From NCBI GenBank assembly GCA_934590135.1, contig CAKTOT010000059.1, forward strand, positions 1-14,214: a DNA stretch of 14,214 bases, given 5' to 3'. Below the pieces are notes generated by a model that worked only from the letters and a program-made list of their open reading frames with translations, ran no database searches and was not told where the DNA came from. This DNA comes from an uncultured Muribaculaceae bacterium. GTDB lineage: Bacteria; Bacteroidota; Bacteroidia; Bacteroidales; Muribaculaceae. Positions 14,172 through 14,214 of the stretch are shown here, piece by piece (within the stretch, counting starts at the first letter, position 1; each line of letters begins with the position of its first letter). The translations under genes were made by a program, and so were the position numbers.

Positions 14172-14214
14172 AATTAAATAAGTGTTTTACGTATATTTTC
14201 TCTCTTGGTAGTTT

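Noticed and set aside
13422..14177. 251-codon + frame across ino1
   Set aside because: It is antisense to ino1 and has Val/Gly/Phe-rich shadow composition.

Overview
The window reads as chromosomal DNA of a Gram-negative Bacteroidales bacterium, most likely a GC-rich, type IX secretion-positive gut lineage such as Muribaculaceae. This lineage call is inferred, not proven. It rests on Bacteroidetes-type promoters (TTTG, about 20 nt, TAnnTTTG) before several genes, A/T-rich leaders without Shine-Dalgarno sites, lpxB (lipid A), porV (type IX secretion), and an inositol-phosphate synthase of the type found in inositol-lipid-making Bacteroidales.

Layout. 1-77: tail of an unidentified gene, whose stop codon opens a 9-bp tandem repeat (75-173). 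184-945: a DnaC/IstB-like AAA+ ATPase on +. Two copies of a 23-bp direct repeat then separate it from lpxB (1029-2183, minus). A divergent intergenic region with promoters in both directions leads to a + strand block: a 1081-residue protein with a C-terminal Schlafen/AlbA_2-like domain (2705-5950), porV (6080-7312) and ispF (7355-7843). An NhaC-family Na+/H+ antiporter follows (8138-9448), with its own promoter and a terminator-like hairpin in the leader. On the minus strand come an acidic, lineage-specific 211-residue protein (9583-10218), an AT-richer AAA_14/DUF4143 ATPase (10714-11970) and ino1 (12864-14171).

The metabolic genes are mostly envelope-related: lpxB makes the lipid A disaccharide, porV carries cargo through the type IX pathway, ispF feeds the isoprenoid/undecaprenyl pathway, and ino1 makes inositol phosphate for inositol lipids. 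They do not form one operon.

The most unusual part is 10.5-12.7 kb. Three copies of a 42-43 bp double palindrome surround the DUF4143 ATPase gene: one lies downstream and two lie upstream. The gene's textbook promoter fills exactly the 34-bp gap between the two upstream copies, so transcription should begin inside the palindrome next to the start codon. The gene is visibly AT-richer than its neighbours, so this looks like an acquired ATPase-plus-palindrome cassette. Further along are a 57-bp hairpin, a possible 38-codon ORF, a MITE-like element of about 158 bp with terminal inverted repeats (a decayed half copy lies at 7904-7956) and a pair of hairpins ending ino1.
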